Origin: Hyparrhenia diplandra
Taxonomy: Eukaryota > Streptophyta > Magnoliopsida > Poales > Poaceae
NCBI GenBank assembly: GCA_015847255.1
Contig: JADLZK010005571.1
Span: 1-64,000, forward strand
Length of the DNA stretch: 64,000 nucleotides
Direction: 5' to 3'
The number at the start of each line of letters is the position of its first letter. The stretch's first letter is position 1. The notes beneath the pieces are model-generated. The model was given only the letters and a program-made list of their open reading frames with translations. It was not told the DNA's origin and searched no databases. This document shows, piece after piece, positions 53,900-64,000 of the stretch. The position numbers and the translations under genes were made by a program.

Positions 53900-54930
53900 C
53901 CCTCACATCTTAAGAGAAGAGGGGGAAAAACAGTGAAGAAAATCTGTCCAGATATCATTGCTCATCTTCAAGCGGTGATTGAGCCTCAAATGGTGGAAAT
54001 CCAATGTTTGAGCCTCCAATCACCGGTTTGATGATGAGCAAAAAATCTAGACAAGAACTAGCTCACCAAGTTTTTTTTTTTTTTTTTTTTCGAGTCCTCG
54101 ATATGTGCTTGTATTGTTTTTTTGTGTTACCTACTGCACTGTAATACCTAGACCGGCGTACGTACATAAATACGCCTATATTTTTTTTTATGGTTCTGAG
54201 ACTCGCCTTTTTTTTTTTGGGTTGCTGTCATCCGGATACGCTTGTAGTATCCGCTCATACACATGCACACCCACTCTACACGCCACCGTGTACAACGGAC
54301 CTACAACTACACACGCATTTAAGATCGCATCCTTCTTGAGATCACACCGAATCCACCGACCAGACGGCGAGGCGCATCGCATTCCCCTTGAATGTTCCAC
54401 GTGAAGAGGCAACCACCGAAATAATCCAAGCTTTTAAGACCGGAGTTAAAAACCCCGGTGAAGCACTAGATCGAACTTTCAGCGGGCTGGGCGAACACCC
54501 TCGCCAAGAGACCACGAGCTACGCCGGTCTTCTATAGACTCACATATAAAGTTATTGCAGCCCTAAATTGGCCGTTAATGGGCGAGCCATAATTGGTAGA
54601 TATTGGAGAGGCCGCAGATTTTGAGGGTAAAACCCTTGTAAATTATCGCCCCAAAATTTTTTCGGCCCAACTCAAAAGCGTGTTGCTTGGAAGTCCGGTA
54701 CAATGACTTTTTTCACCTCTAGTTTGGGCCAAAACCAACAGAAAAAAAATTGTGCTCAGACGTTCAGTATTGGTTTTACGCTTTAGGTGCATGTCCGTGT
54801 GAGATACTCTAGTTCTGAGACACATACCACTACCAAACATCTCAGAACCATATAATCATCGGGATCATTTTCCAAATCTTAGAGACGGTCATACATACCG
54901 GTCGCCACGCATCTATGGCAATCCCGACAT
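53900..54930. other. No gene recognised; contains a poly-T tract
   Basis: A run of about 20 T at 54070-54090 could be the tail of a minus-strand retroposon, but no flanking duplication or SINE/LINE motif was found. The rest shows no motif. Confidence 0.35.
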
Positions 54931-54939
54931 TTACCGATG

Positions 54940-55930
54940 GGTGTCAAAAACGATGCGTCTCTAAGCTAACAAGTTTAATCGTAATACACGCGAATAATAC
55001 TGCACACCTATGACGACAAGTCATCTCTAACAACTTCGCATGACTATAATACATGTGAGAGTTACAGCGCGTGTACCATCACGCGTCACGTTTATCGGGC
55101 ACGTGTCCGCAATACTTTCAAATAGCATGGACAACTCTCGACCATGCACGCGTCAGTAAAATACCACGCCGCCTCATTACAGTTCGACATGTACATACAC
55201 CTATTATGACAATTCATCTCTAACAACTCATGTGACCGTAATGCATGTGAGAGTTACAGGCGCGTGTACCGCCACGCGATGCGCATCGGGCACGATGTGC
55301 GCAATACTTTCATATAGCACGCAGCGGCTCTCGACTACGCCCGTCTATAAAATATCATGCGTCTGTAACAACTCTGACATGTACATACACCCGTGACGAC
55401 AATTGTCTCTAACAACTCGCGCGATCGTAATGCATGTGAAAGTTACGAGCACGTGTACCGCCATCGCGTCTATTTATCGGCATGTGTGCGCAGCAATTTC
55501 AAATAACACGATGGCCCTCGACTACGCACGTCAGAAAATATCGCGTCCGAATAGATTCTAACATGTACAGACACCCGTGATGACAAGTCGTCTCTAGCAA
55601 CTCGCGTCGTAATGCATGTGAGAGTTACGTGGCTCGGTACCGCCACGCCGCGTCATTTTATATCCACGTGTATCGCAACACTTTCAGATAGCACGAGACG
55701 CCTCTCGACCACGAACGCCACGTAAAATATCACGCATCTATAACCGTTCCGACATGTACAGACACCTATGACGACAAGTCGCGGTCTAACAACTCGCGTG
55801 TCTATAATGCTTGTGAGCGATTCATACGCTTTTACCCGCCAATTGTTCGTATATTGACACGTGGTTGCAACTAATTTCAAATAGCACACACGCCTCTCGA
55901 CTACACATGTGCGCGGAACTAACGCGTGTT
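54940..55930. repeat. Satellite-like tandem repeat, unit about 185-193 bp, five copies
   Basis: The phrase GACGACAAGTC.TCTCTAACAACTCGCG, or close variants, recurs with CTCTAACAACT at 55025, 55218, 55407, 55592 and about 55786 (intervals 193, 189, 185 and ~194). Each unit also has GTAATGCATGTGAGAGTTAC, GCGTGTACCGCCACGCG, AATACTTTCAAATAGCAC, TCTCGACTACGC and GACATGTACATACACC. Units differ by roughly 10-20 percent by eye. Confidence 0.88.
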
Positions 55931-57890
55931 TGTAATACACTTCACCACATAGATGGGCGGTGCCGAAAAAAGGGTTCGTAAACAAACACGCGTCTGAAAT
56001 ATGTCCGATATTGATGACGAGTGGGAGCCAAAGAGCGCTGTGATAAACCACGCGTCACCAAACACACTAAAGCTACGCAGGCGATGGTTTTCTAAAAAGC
56101 GTTTGTTCTAGACACGCCGCCCGTATTTGACCAGCGCATCCCCCGCAACACGCGCTCGCAATGAATAGGCGTAAGCGCTAGTTGAATATGGCCCCCGTAA
56201 TTAGCTCTTATCACATACGCGACATTCATCCCGCTGCATCGCCATCACTTATTAGTGACGCTGCGTGCTCGTGGGGCGTCCAAGTAGTATCGTACCATAG
56301 ACACACGTTGTTGCTAGCGTCTCTAGGCGCACCGGTGAATATGTGTGTGTTTTTTTACATAGTGAGAGGTTCATCTACGAGCTCCACCCCAAAAGACACA
56401 CTATCAATCCACGCAAGTTTATAACATTAAAGATAATGTACTTAAGAATAATAAAGCGAAAGAAGAACACAACCTTTTTACCCACAAATGATAAGTCGAT
56501 TGTAGAGGTACAAAGCGTGAAGGGGTCCGACAAGTCAAACAATCGACTACACAGGAACTACGGGACACCAAGGGGTGTATCGAGACTTCGAGTAGAAGAC
56601 TCTCTACTCTCTTGCTCACTTGTGCTTGCTTTTTCTCCTTGAGGTTGTGTTGAGAGTGAGGTAGAGGGCCTCCTTTTTATAGGGTGAGAGTAGGGGTCTT
56701 TGGAAAAGTGCCTCCTCCCTCCATTATGACAAAGTCGACCATGGAATGGCGGTGTCGGGGTGCACTAAACACGGTCACACCGCAACCGATGTTCTCTCGC
56801 ATTGATGTGACCACCTCGAGAAGACCGGGCCCCACCTATCGGGTCGGCCGGCGCAGTGCACCACCGCTGGCGCGCCGGTGCCGTGGGCGGGCTACGACTA
56901 CTCAACTTTGTACTATCGGCCTATTTCGTTTGCCTTGGGCTTGGTGCGGTGGTCGTCGTGTTGGATCTTGGCCCATCCGAGGTAAGTTGGTCAGGTTGCT
57001 GTTTTGCACTTGGCCGGCCAAATTGTGTGAATGTTTATTTTTATTAATTTTCTTTTTATAATTTGGCCCAAAATGTGTATTTCCTAATCGCAAAACAATA
57101 TAAACACCAAAACTATGGAATATGTTAGTGTAAAAGCCCTATCTCTAGGTTGTTTTGGTGCTTTTGTATGTATGTTGATGGTATTTTATCTGCAGATTGG
57201 TTACGGTCAACAATGGTCAATATTAAAAAAACCACATATGCACCTGTAGGGAGTGGCAAGTCTCAAGGAAAACCATGCCCATACGCTTATGGCACTCATC
57301 ACCACATGTAGAAATCCTAAGGTGGAAGAGTACTTGCATCCTTACATTTTAGTTTACCATTTTAGACTAGCCTATGGGGGTGTGATTAGACCACCACCGA
57401 TATGTCCCAATGGACACGTGTGAATCTTGGATTCAAGGTGTTACCACCTCTCGAAAAAGAGGGAGCGTGGTAGACAAAGAAAACTCGAATTCCTAGCCGT
57501 GTTGAGGGCAAGGGCAATAAACCTAGGGGCAAAGGCATGTGGCAAGTGAAATGCAAAAAACGGCAGAGGTCTTGGTCATAGGTCGACATCTCCAAAGTGC
57601 CCGATGAATGAAACGAAGAAAAGGTAAAATTGCGACATCTCACGCTTTGATTAATTTTTCATTGTATTAAGAACTTCTCCATTCTAGGAAAAGTCGAGCC
57701 AAAAAAAAGGGAAAATTTGGGACGCTCCAGGCTCTAGCAAATAGCAAAAGGTTGATGAGCAAGGAAGTTAGGGGAACAACAATCTTGTGCTAGCAAGGTA
57801 AAGAAAACAATATGATCTGTACACTTTCGCATCGGTCCATATAACAATATTATAATCATTGCCTCTATTTTTTAGTCAATTCTATAGGAT
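55931..57890. other. No gene recognised
   Basis: Mixed repeat DNA. A short TATA-like TTTTTATAGGGTGAGAG lies near 56672, with GC-rich sequence at 56800-56900. No domain is seen in any frame. Confidence 0.35.
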
Positions 57891-57894
57891 CTTT

Positions 57895-59076
57895 TGGAAG
57901 CCTAGAAGGGGGGGGTGAATAGGCTTAACTTGTTAAAACTACCTATAAAAACTCAACTCGAGCATATGTAAGAACCTGATTTACGAGTGAGGCAATCATC
58001 GCGCTCTAAATAAAAGGAATCTACACGAGCAAAAAACTATGATTTGGAAATATAAATCTGAGAGTGCTCCACTCTCCCCGCACAAACACGGATAGCGAGA
58101 TATATAATGCATCGAAACTGAATGGCAACCACACGATGGAATTGGCCCAAACCCCAAAACAACAAAAAGGATATGCAAGAATATAAATCAACACGTGAGA
58201 CACACGATTTATCCCGCGGATCAAGGCCGACACAAGGCTAGCATTCCTCCACGTTGTTGAGGAAGCCACACAAGGCTTGAGCTCACCACAAAGGTTTGCT
58301 TTTCCTTGGTCACAAGTCTAGGGAGCAAACCCTAGAGATGTGGGGTGATTTTCTTGATTTATAGTGAGGTTACAAACCTCCCAAGGTTGCCACACAAGTT
58401 GGCAAGCTCAAGGGCGACGCCTAGCTAGCTAGGAGCACGCTCCAAGAGTAACAAAACCCTAGCACGCTGGCCAAACACGAACCAAATGCTCTTTCAAGAT
58501 AGGAAACTTGTAGATCCGGTCTCCAATCGAAGTTTGCTGCCTTTTCCCTCAAGTTTTGATGGTGGGATTCAAATCTCACTTGGAGAGTGGAGGAGCAACA
58601 ATGGAGGAGGGAGAGAAAGAGCTCAGTTTGCTTCTTCATGAAATGAATCGGTGGGGAAGAAGTCGTGGATCGTTGGGAGGGATAGAATGGGTATTTATAC
58701 CCCATAGTCCAACGTCGGGATTAAGTGTGGCATCGCAAGGCCCCCAAAAACAAGTTTCAAGATTTGATATTTTGCTAGCTGTTTTGGGTATATGAGGTGA
58801 TGAAGGTGGTCTAGGTTTGAGCATTTGATTCGACACTTGACCAGATGTGTTAGGATCCCTCTTTGTAGTATGACTTTTCCTAAACTCAATATTCAAAGTA
58901 TAAAATAATTAGGCCTTGATGAGTTGAGGGTGCCTCCAAAGTGAAATGTGGGATCCTCCAACCCGTACATCAACCTCCTTTCACATTTCCTGCATGTCAT
59001 CTTGATAAATCTCATTAGTCCCCTAATTAGGTGGTCATCAATGCCAAAACCCACATAGGGCTTGATTGCACTTACA
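57895..59076 (-). mobile_element. LTR-like segment, minus orientation
   Basis: In minus sense it starts TGTAAGTGCAATCAAGCCC and ends ATTCACCCCCCCCTTCTAGG then CTTCCA. It has a TATA box GGGTATAAATACCC near 58690 followed by a CT-rich leader. Starts of the type TGTAAGTGCA..GGGTTTTGG and ends with a C-run after CTATTCACC are familiar from grass LTRs. No PBS was found beside it, and the 5-bp flanks do not match, so it may be truncated. Confidence 0.5.
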
Positions 59077-59660
59077 AATTCCCATCAGCCATAGGAGACC
59101 TAGAAGGCATAAGTAAACTCAACACTTCTCCTGGTCTTGTGACAAGAAGGTACCGCCATGAACCTGTAAAAAAACTTGATCCGTACATTTTTTGTTTTGA
59201 TTAAAACCCAATCAGCCTAGACCTTTTTTTTTTAGGCAATCACTTTTTAGCAATGGTGGAGGTAGGAGGGTCAAATCAAATCACTACAAGTTTTGGACTG
59301 AAACAACAAGGTAAAAGCACTAATCAATTGAGCATGTATATACTGAACTCTGTTCATGTACTGAAGCATCCCTCTCTTATGTTCCCATGTACTCAGCCAA
59401 ACCGAAGAAGGGGCTATGAATATTGTTACCACTCCCACTAAGTCTCCAAAGAAAGCACCGATTAGGGATCAAGAAAAAGCTCACTCCAATGAAGGGAGAA
59501 AAATAGTCTTTGCATGATTATGTGGCATCTTTTGTGTTCTAAGTTCTCGTGAAAACTTTATTCACCCGGATGCTTCTTTTGGAATTTGGAAAGTTGTAGT
59601 AAGTTTGGTTGGACACCATGTATGGAAAAATACAAAACCCGGATGGTTCTATCAAGTATT
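59077..59660. other. Unassigned; one exon-like open stretch
   Basis: From 59398 to 59517, after TGTACTCAG, a frame reads TEEGAMNIVTTPTKSPKKAP and IRDQEKAHSNEGRKIVFA before a stop. It looks protein-like but is only 39 codons and unidentified. The rest is AT-rich. Confidence 0.25.
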
Positions 59661-59975
59661 TGTCGGTGTTCAAAACTGGGGTGTACCAAGTTACCGACTA
59701 GTGAATTTTCTGCCGAGTCTTTGCCTAAACTGGATGGTGATGCAAGAAGAACACAAGGGATTTATCTTGGTTCGGGCAGTTTTTCGCCTTACGCCCGGTG
59801 TGCTATGTAGATTGTATTATCTTGCACCGGAGTGCTTTCGTAGTAGGGGTTACAAGCGGGTGAGAGAGGGAATTTTCCTGTGTCTTGAGAGGGTGATTGA
59901 AGCTAAAAGCAAAGAATGAGGGGGGGAGGAGTGCGGAGCATGCGTTGCCCCTCCTCGAATAGGCCCCTGGTTGCC

Positions 59976-59984
59976 TCCTTTATA
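59976..59984 (-). promoter_or_regulatory. TATA box of the gypsy LTR
   Basis: The minus strand reads CAACTATAAAGGAGG, about 320 bases before the LTR end. Confidence 0.5.
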
Positions 59985-60220
59985 GTTGAAGGAGGGGACC
60001 AGGTTACATGCATGTCATTTATTTTATTGGGAAGAAGTACAATGAGCCTTGTAGCAACGCCGCAAAGTTCTACATTGGATGGCATGGTGACCTCTCAGTA
60101 GCCTTGACTTGGTAATAAATGCCGGAGCCTAGAGTGGTTGGAATAGGCATGGAGACCTCTGTAGCCTTGACTTGGTAATAAATGCTAGGGCCAGGGGTGG
60201 TTGGAATAGTGGCCGGAGTG

Positions 60221-60367
60221 ATGTGGAAGCCTTATCCGTAGAGGGGGCCTCTCTGCTCGTGTCTCTCCATAGGTGGGGACCTCTCCCAGAGAGGGGGGCC
60301 TCTCCATAGGTGGAGACCTCTCCGTAGAGGGGGTCTCTCCATTCAGCCCTCTCCGTAGGTGGGGGGA
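60221..60367. repeat. G-rich tandem array, left part
   Basis: Alternating GTAGAGGGGGCCTCTC and ATAGGTGGGGACCTCTCC-type units of about 34 bp (pairs of about 70 bp). The array is interrupted at 60369 and resumes at 61921. Confidence 0.85.
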
Positions 60368-60368
60368 C

Positions 60369-61920
60369 TGTTGGTGTTCCTTAATGCAAATGTAAAGAGT
60401 TCCGCAAGTGCACGGAAATGCCATTGTAGCTTTCACGGGGAAGTATTCAGTGGTATCGTATTTCCACAGGGGAAGGCATGGTGTAAAAGTCTCTAATATG
60501 AACACGGACAAGATAACATGACTATATAATAGACCCAAGTTCATAATGTAGATGAAACATAATAAGTAAAGGATAACTTGACACACACACTTGAGCAATC
60601 TCATGGATAGAGGTAACAGAGAGAATAAAGAATAAAAGAATAACCTAAATTTGAGCAGGCATATCCTAAATAGCTATGTTAAGAGAGGAGATATACATAC
60701 ATGCTTTTATACCATTTGAGATTCTAAGCTAAGATTAACCTTGGTCATTATGGCTTACCGGGCACCTGATAACACCTGGTCTACAAAGCGTTTGCTTACC
60801 TACGCTCTACACCGAACACCGACATGGGGATTACAAGGGATGGACAGGTGGCTGCCACCACCAACCGCCTACCACCTCAACCATATGAGTTCGAGGCAAA
60901 CGAAGGTAGCCTCTAGCCTAGACACCATGTCTACGCTATGACTACTACTCTAGCGTGATATCAAGGGTGACCCGACCGGGCAAGGCCCTTCTACCAGAGC
61001 ATCCACCACAAGGGCGGGATAAATCTAACCCAAGAACCCAACAACAACCAAGACTAACTCAAAGTAGAACTCAACATCTCAACTTGGCTCTTGGTCTAAA
61101 ATGTATGTATAATACATTAAGCATAAAGTTCTATATGACAAGATCATAAAATGAAAACTATATACTAGTTCATATGCTAAGATCATTTCATAGGAACTAT
61201 ACTCTAGTTCATAAGCATAGCTATATTGAAAAATAAAGAACAAGAACAAGATGAAGAGCATAGCATTGATCAACATAAAGAGAATTGTATTAATCATACC
61301 AAGTATCTCCAAGATGACCTTGATCCTTTTTACAAACCTTGCCAAGCTCCTAATACTAACCAATAAAGTAAAATGATACAAGTGTGGAGGGAGAGGCTCT
61401 TGTGTGTGTGTGTGTTTAGAATGGAGCCCTCCCCATCTATTTATAGCTAAGATGGTTGGTTTCAGTAGAGGTAAAATGGAAGCACCCCGGGCACCGCCTA
61501 TGCATGGCGGCATGCAACCGCCAAAGAAAGGGCGCGGCGAGAGGCGGTTCTCAGGTCCGGTCCGAACCTCGGTCCGGCCGAACCCGGCTGGCTTCCCTCT
61601 CGCCACCGCCTTTGGCGTGTGGGCTTGTGGGCTGGCCTAGATAAAGGATGTTGAGGTGCTTTGGTCCATTTGTCTGCTTAAGTGGGCTTTCTCTATTCCC
61701 CTTTGATTGCGCATTTCTAGAATGTGTGTTTACGCTTTGGCGCTTTGTCCTTTGCTTCGTGCATTTCCGCTTGTTTCCGGTGTTTGTCCCTAAAAACATG
61801 TTTTCTCGAGAAACAAGTGGAACTAGGTCATAGCATATGTATATGTGTCATAAGTATGCTTGTTTCCCCTAATTTGGATATAAATTGGCGGTATAAAATG
61901 GTCGGTAACAACCGCCAACA
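60369..61920 (-). mobile_element. Nested Athila-type solo LTR (1.55 kb)
   Basis: Plus-strand ends are TGTTGGTGTTCC and AACCGCCAACA. It shares with the other Athila-type LTRs here the block GCAAGTGCACGGAAATGCCA, GAAGTATTCAGTGGTATCGT, GATAACACCTGGTCTAC and ACAAGTGGAACTAGGT. The same tandem array lies on both sides, with GGGGAC at both junctions, so the target duplication lies within low-complexity sequence. No interior is attached. Confidence 0.82.
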
Positions 61921-62100
61921 GGGGACCTCTCCGTAGAGGGGGCCTCCGTAGGTGGGGACGTCTCCCAGAGGGGGTCTCTCCGTTCGTGCCTCCTCAAGAG
62001 GTGGGGACCCCTCCGTAGAGGGGGCCTCTCCGTTCGAGCCTCTCCGTGGTGGGGACCTCTCTCGTAGAGGGGGCCTCTCCGAGAGGGGCGTCTCCCCTCA
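61921..62100. repeat. G-rich tandem array, right part
   Basis: Continues GGGGACCTCTCCGTAGAGGG units, with variants such as CTCTCCGTTCGAGCCTCTCC. Confidence 0.85.
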
Positions 62101-62258
62101 GAGTTTTTTGGGCGTGTCGTGACCTTGTGGGCCCCGCCGAGTTAGTTTCAATAGGAGCTAGTGTAGGGGTCTATTGAGGTCTCTCACTTACTCCTCCTTT
62201 GAGCATTAGGTGAGTTTTATCGTGTTAATTTGGGTACCCCTAATTACGGAACCCGACA

Positions 62259-62605
62259 AGTAGCCTTCGAGCCTCGTGGAGTGTGAATACTCCTCCCCGA
62301 GGTTCTACTTGAGCTATCTTGATGTCACCGACGTTAGGTTTTTCGTCATTGAGGGTTGATTTTTTTCTCGATGGGTGCGCGAAGCACCCATTGGGTGTAG
62401 CCCCTCGAGGCCTCGGAGGAGTGGGGACACTCGTCCGATGGCTTTCCCGTATCTTGGCCAAGTTGGTTTTTTGGTGTGCGCATTTGCTTGCCTTCCTTGA
62501 CTAGCATGCGAAGATAGCCCCCGAGCCTTCCGCGCGTCGCAAGGCACGGCCGATCAGGGAACATCCTCGTCTTTTAAAAGCGTCCCTCGACCGCCTCTCC
62601 GAGAG
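62259..62605. other. Repeat DNA; no gene
   Basis: Contains GTAGCCTTCGAGCCTCGTGG and CCCCGAGCCTTCCG phrases typical of grass gypsy untranslated regions, and a hairpin GGGTGCGCGAAGCACCC near 62370. Confidence 0.4.
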
Positions 62606-63350
62606 AGAAGGAGGTGGGGTGGACGTGCCATACTACCCTCGATGGGCTACGAGCATGACACACATGAGTGTTAATGGGTGTGGAAGTCCGTGCCCCGCTC
62701 GATAAGGGTTGGCGTGGTCTATGACACTTCAAAAAAAAAAAATGCCCGAGGGATGTTGTGTGGTGGATCCGAGGTGGAATTTCTCTCTGAGACACCATGT
62801 CACAACTTTTCTCAACGGGCCTCGGATACGCTTAAGGCAAGGGTCGGTCTCATGTAGGATCCATGACACACTCTGCATCTCCATGAGGTCAAAAATGAAC
62901 CCGGAATGTAATGGGGATTTTGTTGCTTCCTTCGTGGGGATGGAAACATTCCAAAAGGAGGCAGTGGGCGTACGATCCGATGGGCTACGATGACACATCG
63001 GTGAGCTGTTAATGGGTGGATCCGGAAAGTGGAAGGGCTCAAGGGGTCGGCCGGGTCTATGACACCTCCAAAAATGCCCGAGGGATGTTGTGTGGTCCCG
63101 GATCCGTTCGATAGATCACCATGTGAGACACCACAACTTTTCTCAACGGGCCTCGAGATATGGCTTAAGGCATCCCGAAAGCATTCGATAGCTCAGGCCT
63201 AGGGTCACGTAGGACATGCCCATAGCCATCCCCGACTCGCATCATCCGGGCGGCTGTTCGAACCTCCCATGAGGTCACCTTCAACCCCCTGGACCGTAAT
63301 GGGCTCGGGGGCCCTGTTTCCTTCAGCGGGGAAGGAAACATCGCGGGGGA
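62606..63350. repeat. Two-copy tandem duplication, period about 335-385 bp
   Basis: Shared in order: GATGGGCTACGA, GTTAATGGGTG, TCTATGACAC, ATGCCCGAGGGATGTTGTGT, CTTTTCTCAACGGGCCTCG, CATGAGGTCA and CGTAATGGG, first at 62640-62920 and again at 62975-63300. The second copy has extra sequence before CATGAGGTCA. Confidence 0.8.
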
Positions 63351-63589
63351 TTCCCTCTTTCTTACCGTTCATGGCAAAAAGTGGTGCGCTTTTTAAAGCA
63401 TCAACCTCAGGAAGGTGGAGCCGCTAGACGGACGAGTCGTGACGCCTATTCAGAGCAAGACGCCTTTGACGTAGGTAATCACTGCATCTGCACGTGTTTA
63501 CCTGGGGATAAACTGCAAAGAAAGATCTCGATGGAATTCTGCGTTTGTCATCGGCTGTGGGCTGCGGCCCTGCGGGTTTCCATCAGGTG

Positions 63590-63700
63590 ACCGGCCTCGG
63601 TGAGTGCAAAGCTAGCCTCAGTGAGCACGTGGCCAGCCTCGGTGGGCGCGTGGGTGGCCTTGAGTGCGCAGCCTTGATCGAGTGGAGCGCGAGCCGCTTT
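63590..63700. repeat. Degenerate minisatellite, unit about 22-24 bp
   Basis: GCCTCGGTGAGTGC, GCCTCAGTGAGCAC, GCCTCGGTGGGCGC and GCCTTGAGTGCGC follow one another at regular spacing. GAGCGGTGGGCGCGAGCGG variants continue to about 63790. Confidence 0.6.
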
Positions 63701-63968
63701 GGCGAGCGGTGGGCGCGAGCGGCGACCGTGAGCGAGCGGTGCGCAAAGGTGGCCTCGGCGAATGCGCGAAGACCACGTGCGAGCAAACACGGTGTGCGCT
63801 GCGTGTGCTTGTACGTGTGGTGAACTTACATGGGCTAAGTACGATTGACATGCATGCTCCATATATATCTCAGGGTACATACGTACTTGGCCTGCGTACT
63901 TGCCCATAAAACAATAGGCCCACTACGTTCGTACAATGAGTGGTGGTAGTAGTTTTGATTTTTTTCTC

Positions 63969-63990
63969 AAAAAAAAAAAAAAAAAAAAAA
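63969..63990. repeat. Poly-A tract
   Basis: 22 A residues. GTTTTGATT occurs on both sides (63952 and 63991). Confidence 0.9.
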
Positions 63991-64000
63991 GTTTTGATTG

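Larger units (their letters stand above)
59661..62258 (-). mobile_element. Minus-oriented gypsy LTR with GC-rich tandem array and nested LTR
   Basis: In minus sense it begins TGTCGGGTTCCGTAATTAGG and ends CAGTTTTGAACACCGACA. It is related in its end (ACCGACTAG..CCGACA) to the LTR at 27030. A TATA box is at 59976-59984. It contains a G-rich tandem array split by a nested Athila-type LTR. No PBS follows the 59661 edge, so it is probably solo or truncated; the 5-bp flanks (GTATT and AGTAG) do not match. Confidence 0.6.

Noticed and set aside
54070..54410. A minus-strand SINE or LINE tail suggested by the poly-T run
   Set aside because: No RNA polymerase III boxes, no reverse transcriptase motif and no flanking duplication were found.
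54826..56369. A possible second CACTA element (CACTACCAAAC at 54829, ACATAGTG at 56369) enclosing the 190-bp repeats
   Set aside because: The ends share only CACTA and a few A's, the 3-bp flanks (TAC and AGA) do not match, and no transposase motif lies between.
1..64000. tRNA, rRNA, CRISPR arrays, bacterial-type operons
   Set aside because: None of the diagnostic folds, conserved cores or regular spacer arrays was seen; the content is plant nuclear repeat DNA.

Overview
The window looks like heterochromatic, transposon-packed DNA of a large grass (Poaceae) nuclear genome. The evidence is nested Athila-type and Tat-type Ty3/gypsy elements, a CACTA (En/Spm) transposon, a multi-kilobase solo LTR of the TGTCACACC class, and short GC-rich pieces that resemble grass gene leaders. 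I cannot fix the species. I see no intact host gene, rRNA, tRNA or CRISPR array. Almost every transposon reading frame is broken by small indels.

Layout. About 0.7-2.3 kb is an Athila-like LTR. About 2.5-4.4 kb is a minus-oriented LTR-like stretch with a ~230-bp tandem repeat upstream of a minus-strand TATA box. 4424-12533 is a complete but pol-less Athila-type retrotransposon on the minus strand: two ~1.3-kb LTRs, primer-binding site, polypurine tract, gag remnant and a perfect 5-bp target duplication (ACAAC). 13077-24247 is an 11.2-kb CACTA element, transcribed leftward, with a TNP2-like transposase gene and a second TNP1/TNPA-like gene that seems to carry a Ulp1-like tail. It has an internal copy of its own terminal repeats acting as a second promoter region. 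About 24.6-28.1 kb holds an Athila-type solo LTR and the 5' end of another minus-strand gypsy element. 28.1-31.5 kb is a ~0.9-kb direct duplication of unknown nature. 32120-37754 is a giant solo LTR with an internally deleted Athila-type element nested in it.

39615-52366 is a 12.75-kb Tat-lineage Ty3/gypsy element. It has paired LTRs, PBS, degraded gag, protease, RT, RNase H and integrase on the plus strand. On the opposite strand, between integrase and the 3' LTR, lies a multi-exon antisense gene with its own TATA box and recognisable splice sites. The element sits inside a short duplicated host sequence next to a decayed coiled-coil exon (52603-52802).

From 54.9 to 55.9 kb there is a ~190-bp satellite-like tandem repeat. 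57.9-59.1 kb is another LTR. 59661-62258 is a minus-oriented LTR whose GC-rich tandem array is split by a nested Athila-type LTR (60369-61920). 62.6-63.35 kb is a two-copy tandem duplication, and the window ends in a degenerate minisatellite and a poly-A tract.

How the parts work together: plus-strand Tat genes and the minus-strand antisense gene share one element, and the two CACTA genes share one pair of termini. The rest is a record of nested insertion. The most useful leads are the spliced antisense gene of the Tat element and the composite structure of the CACTA element.
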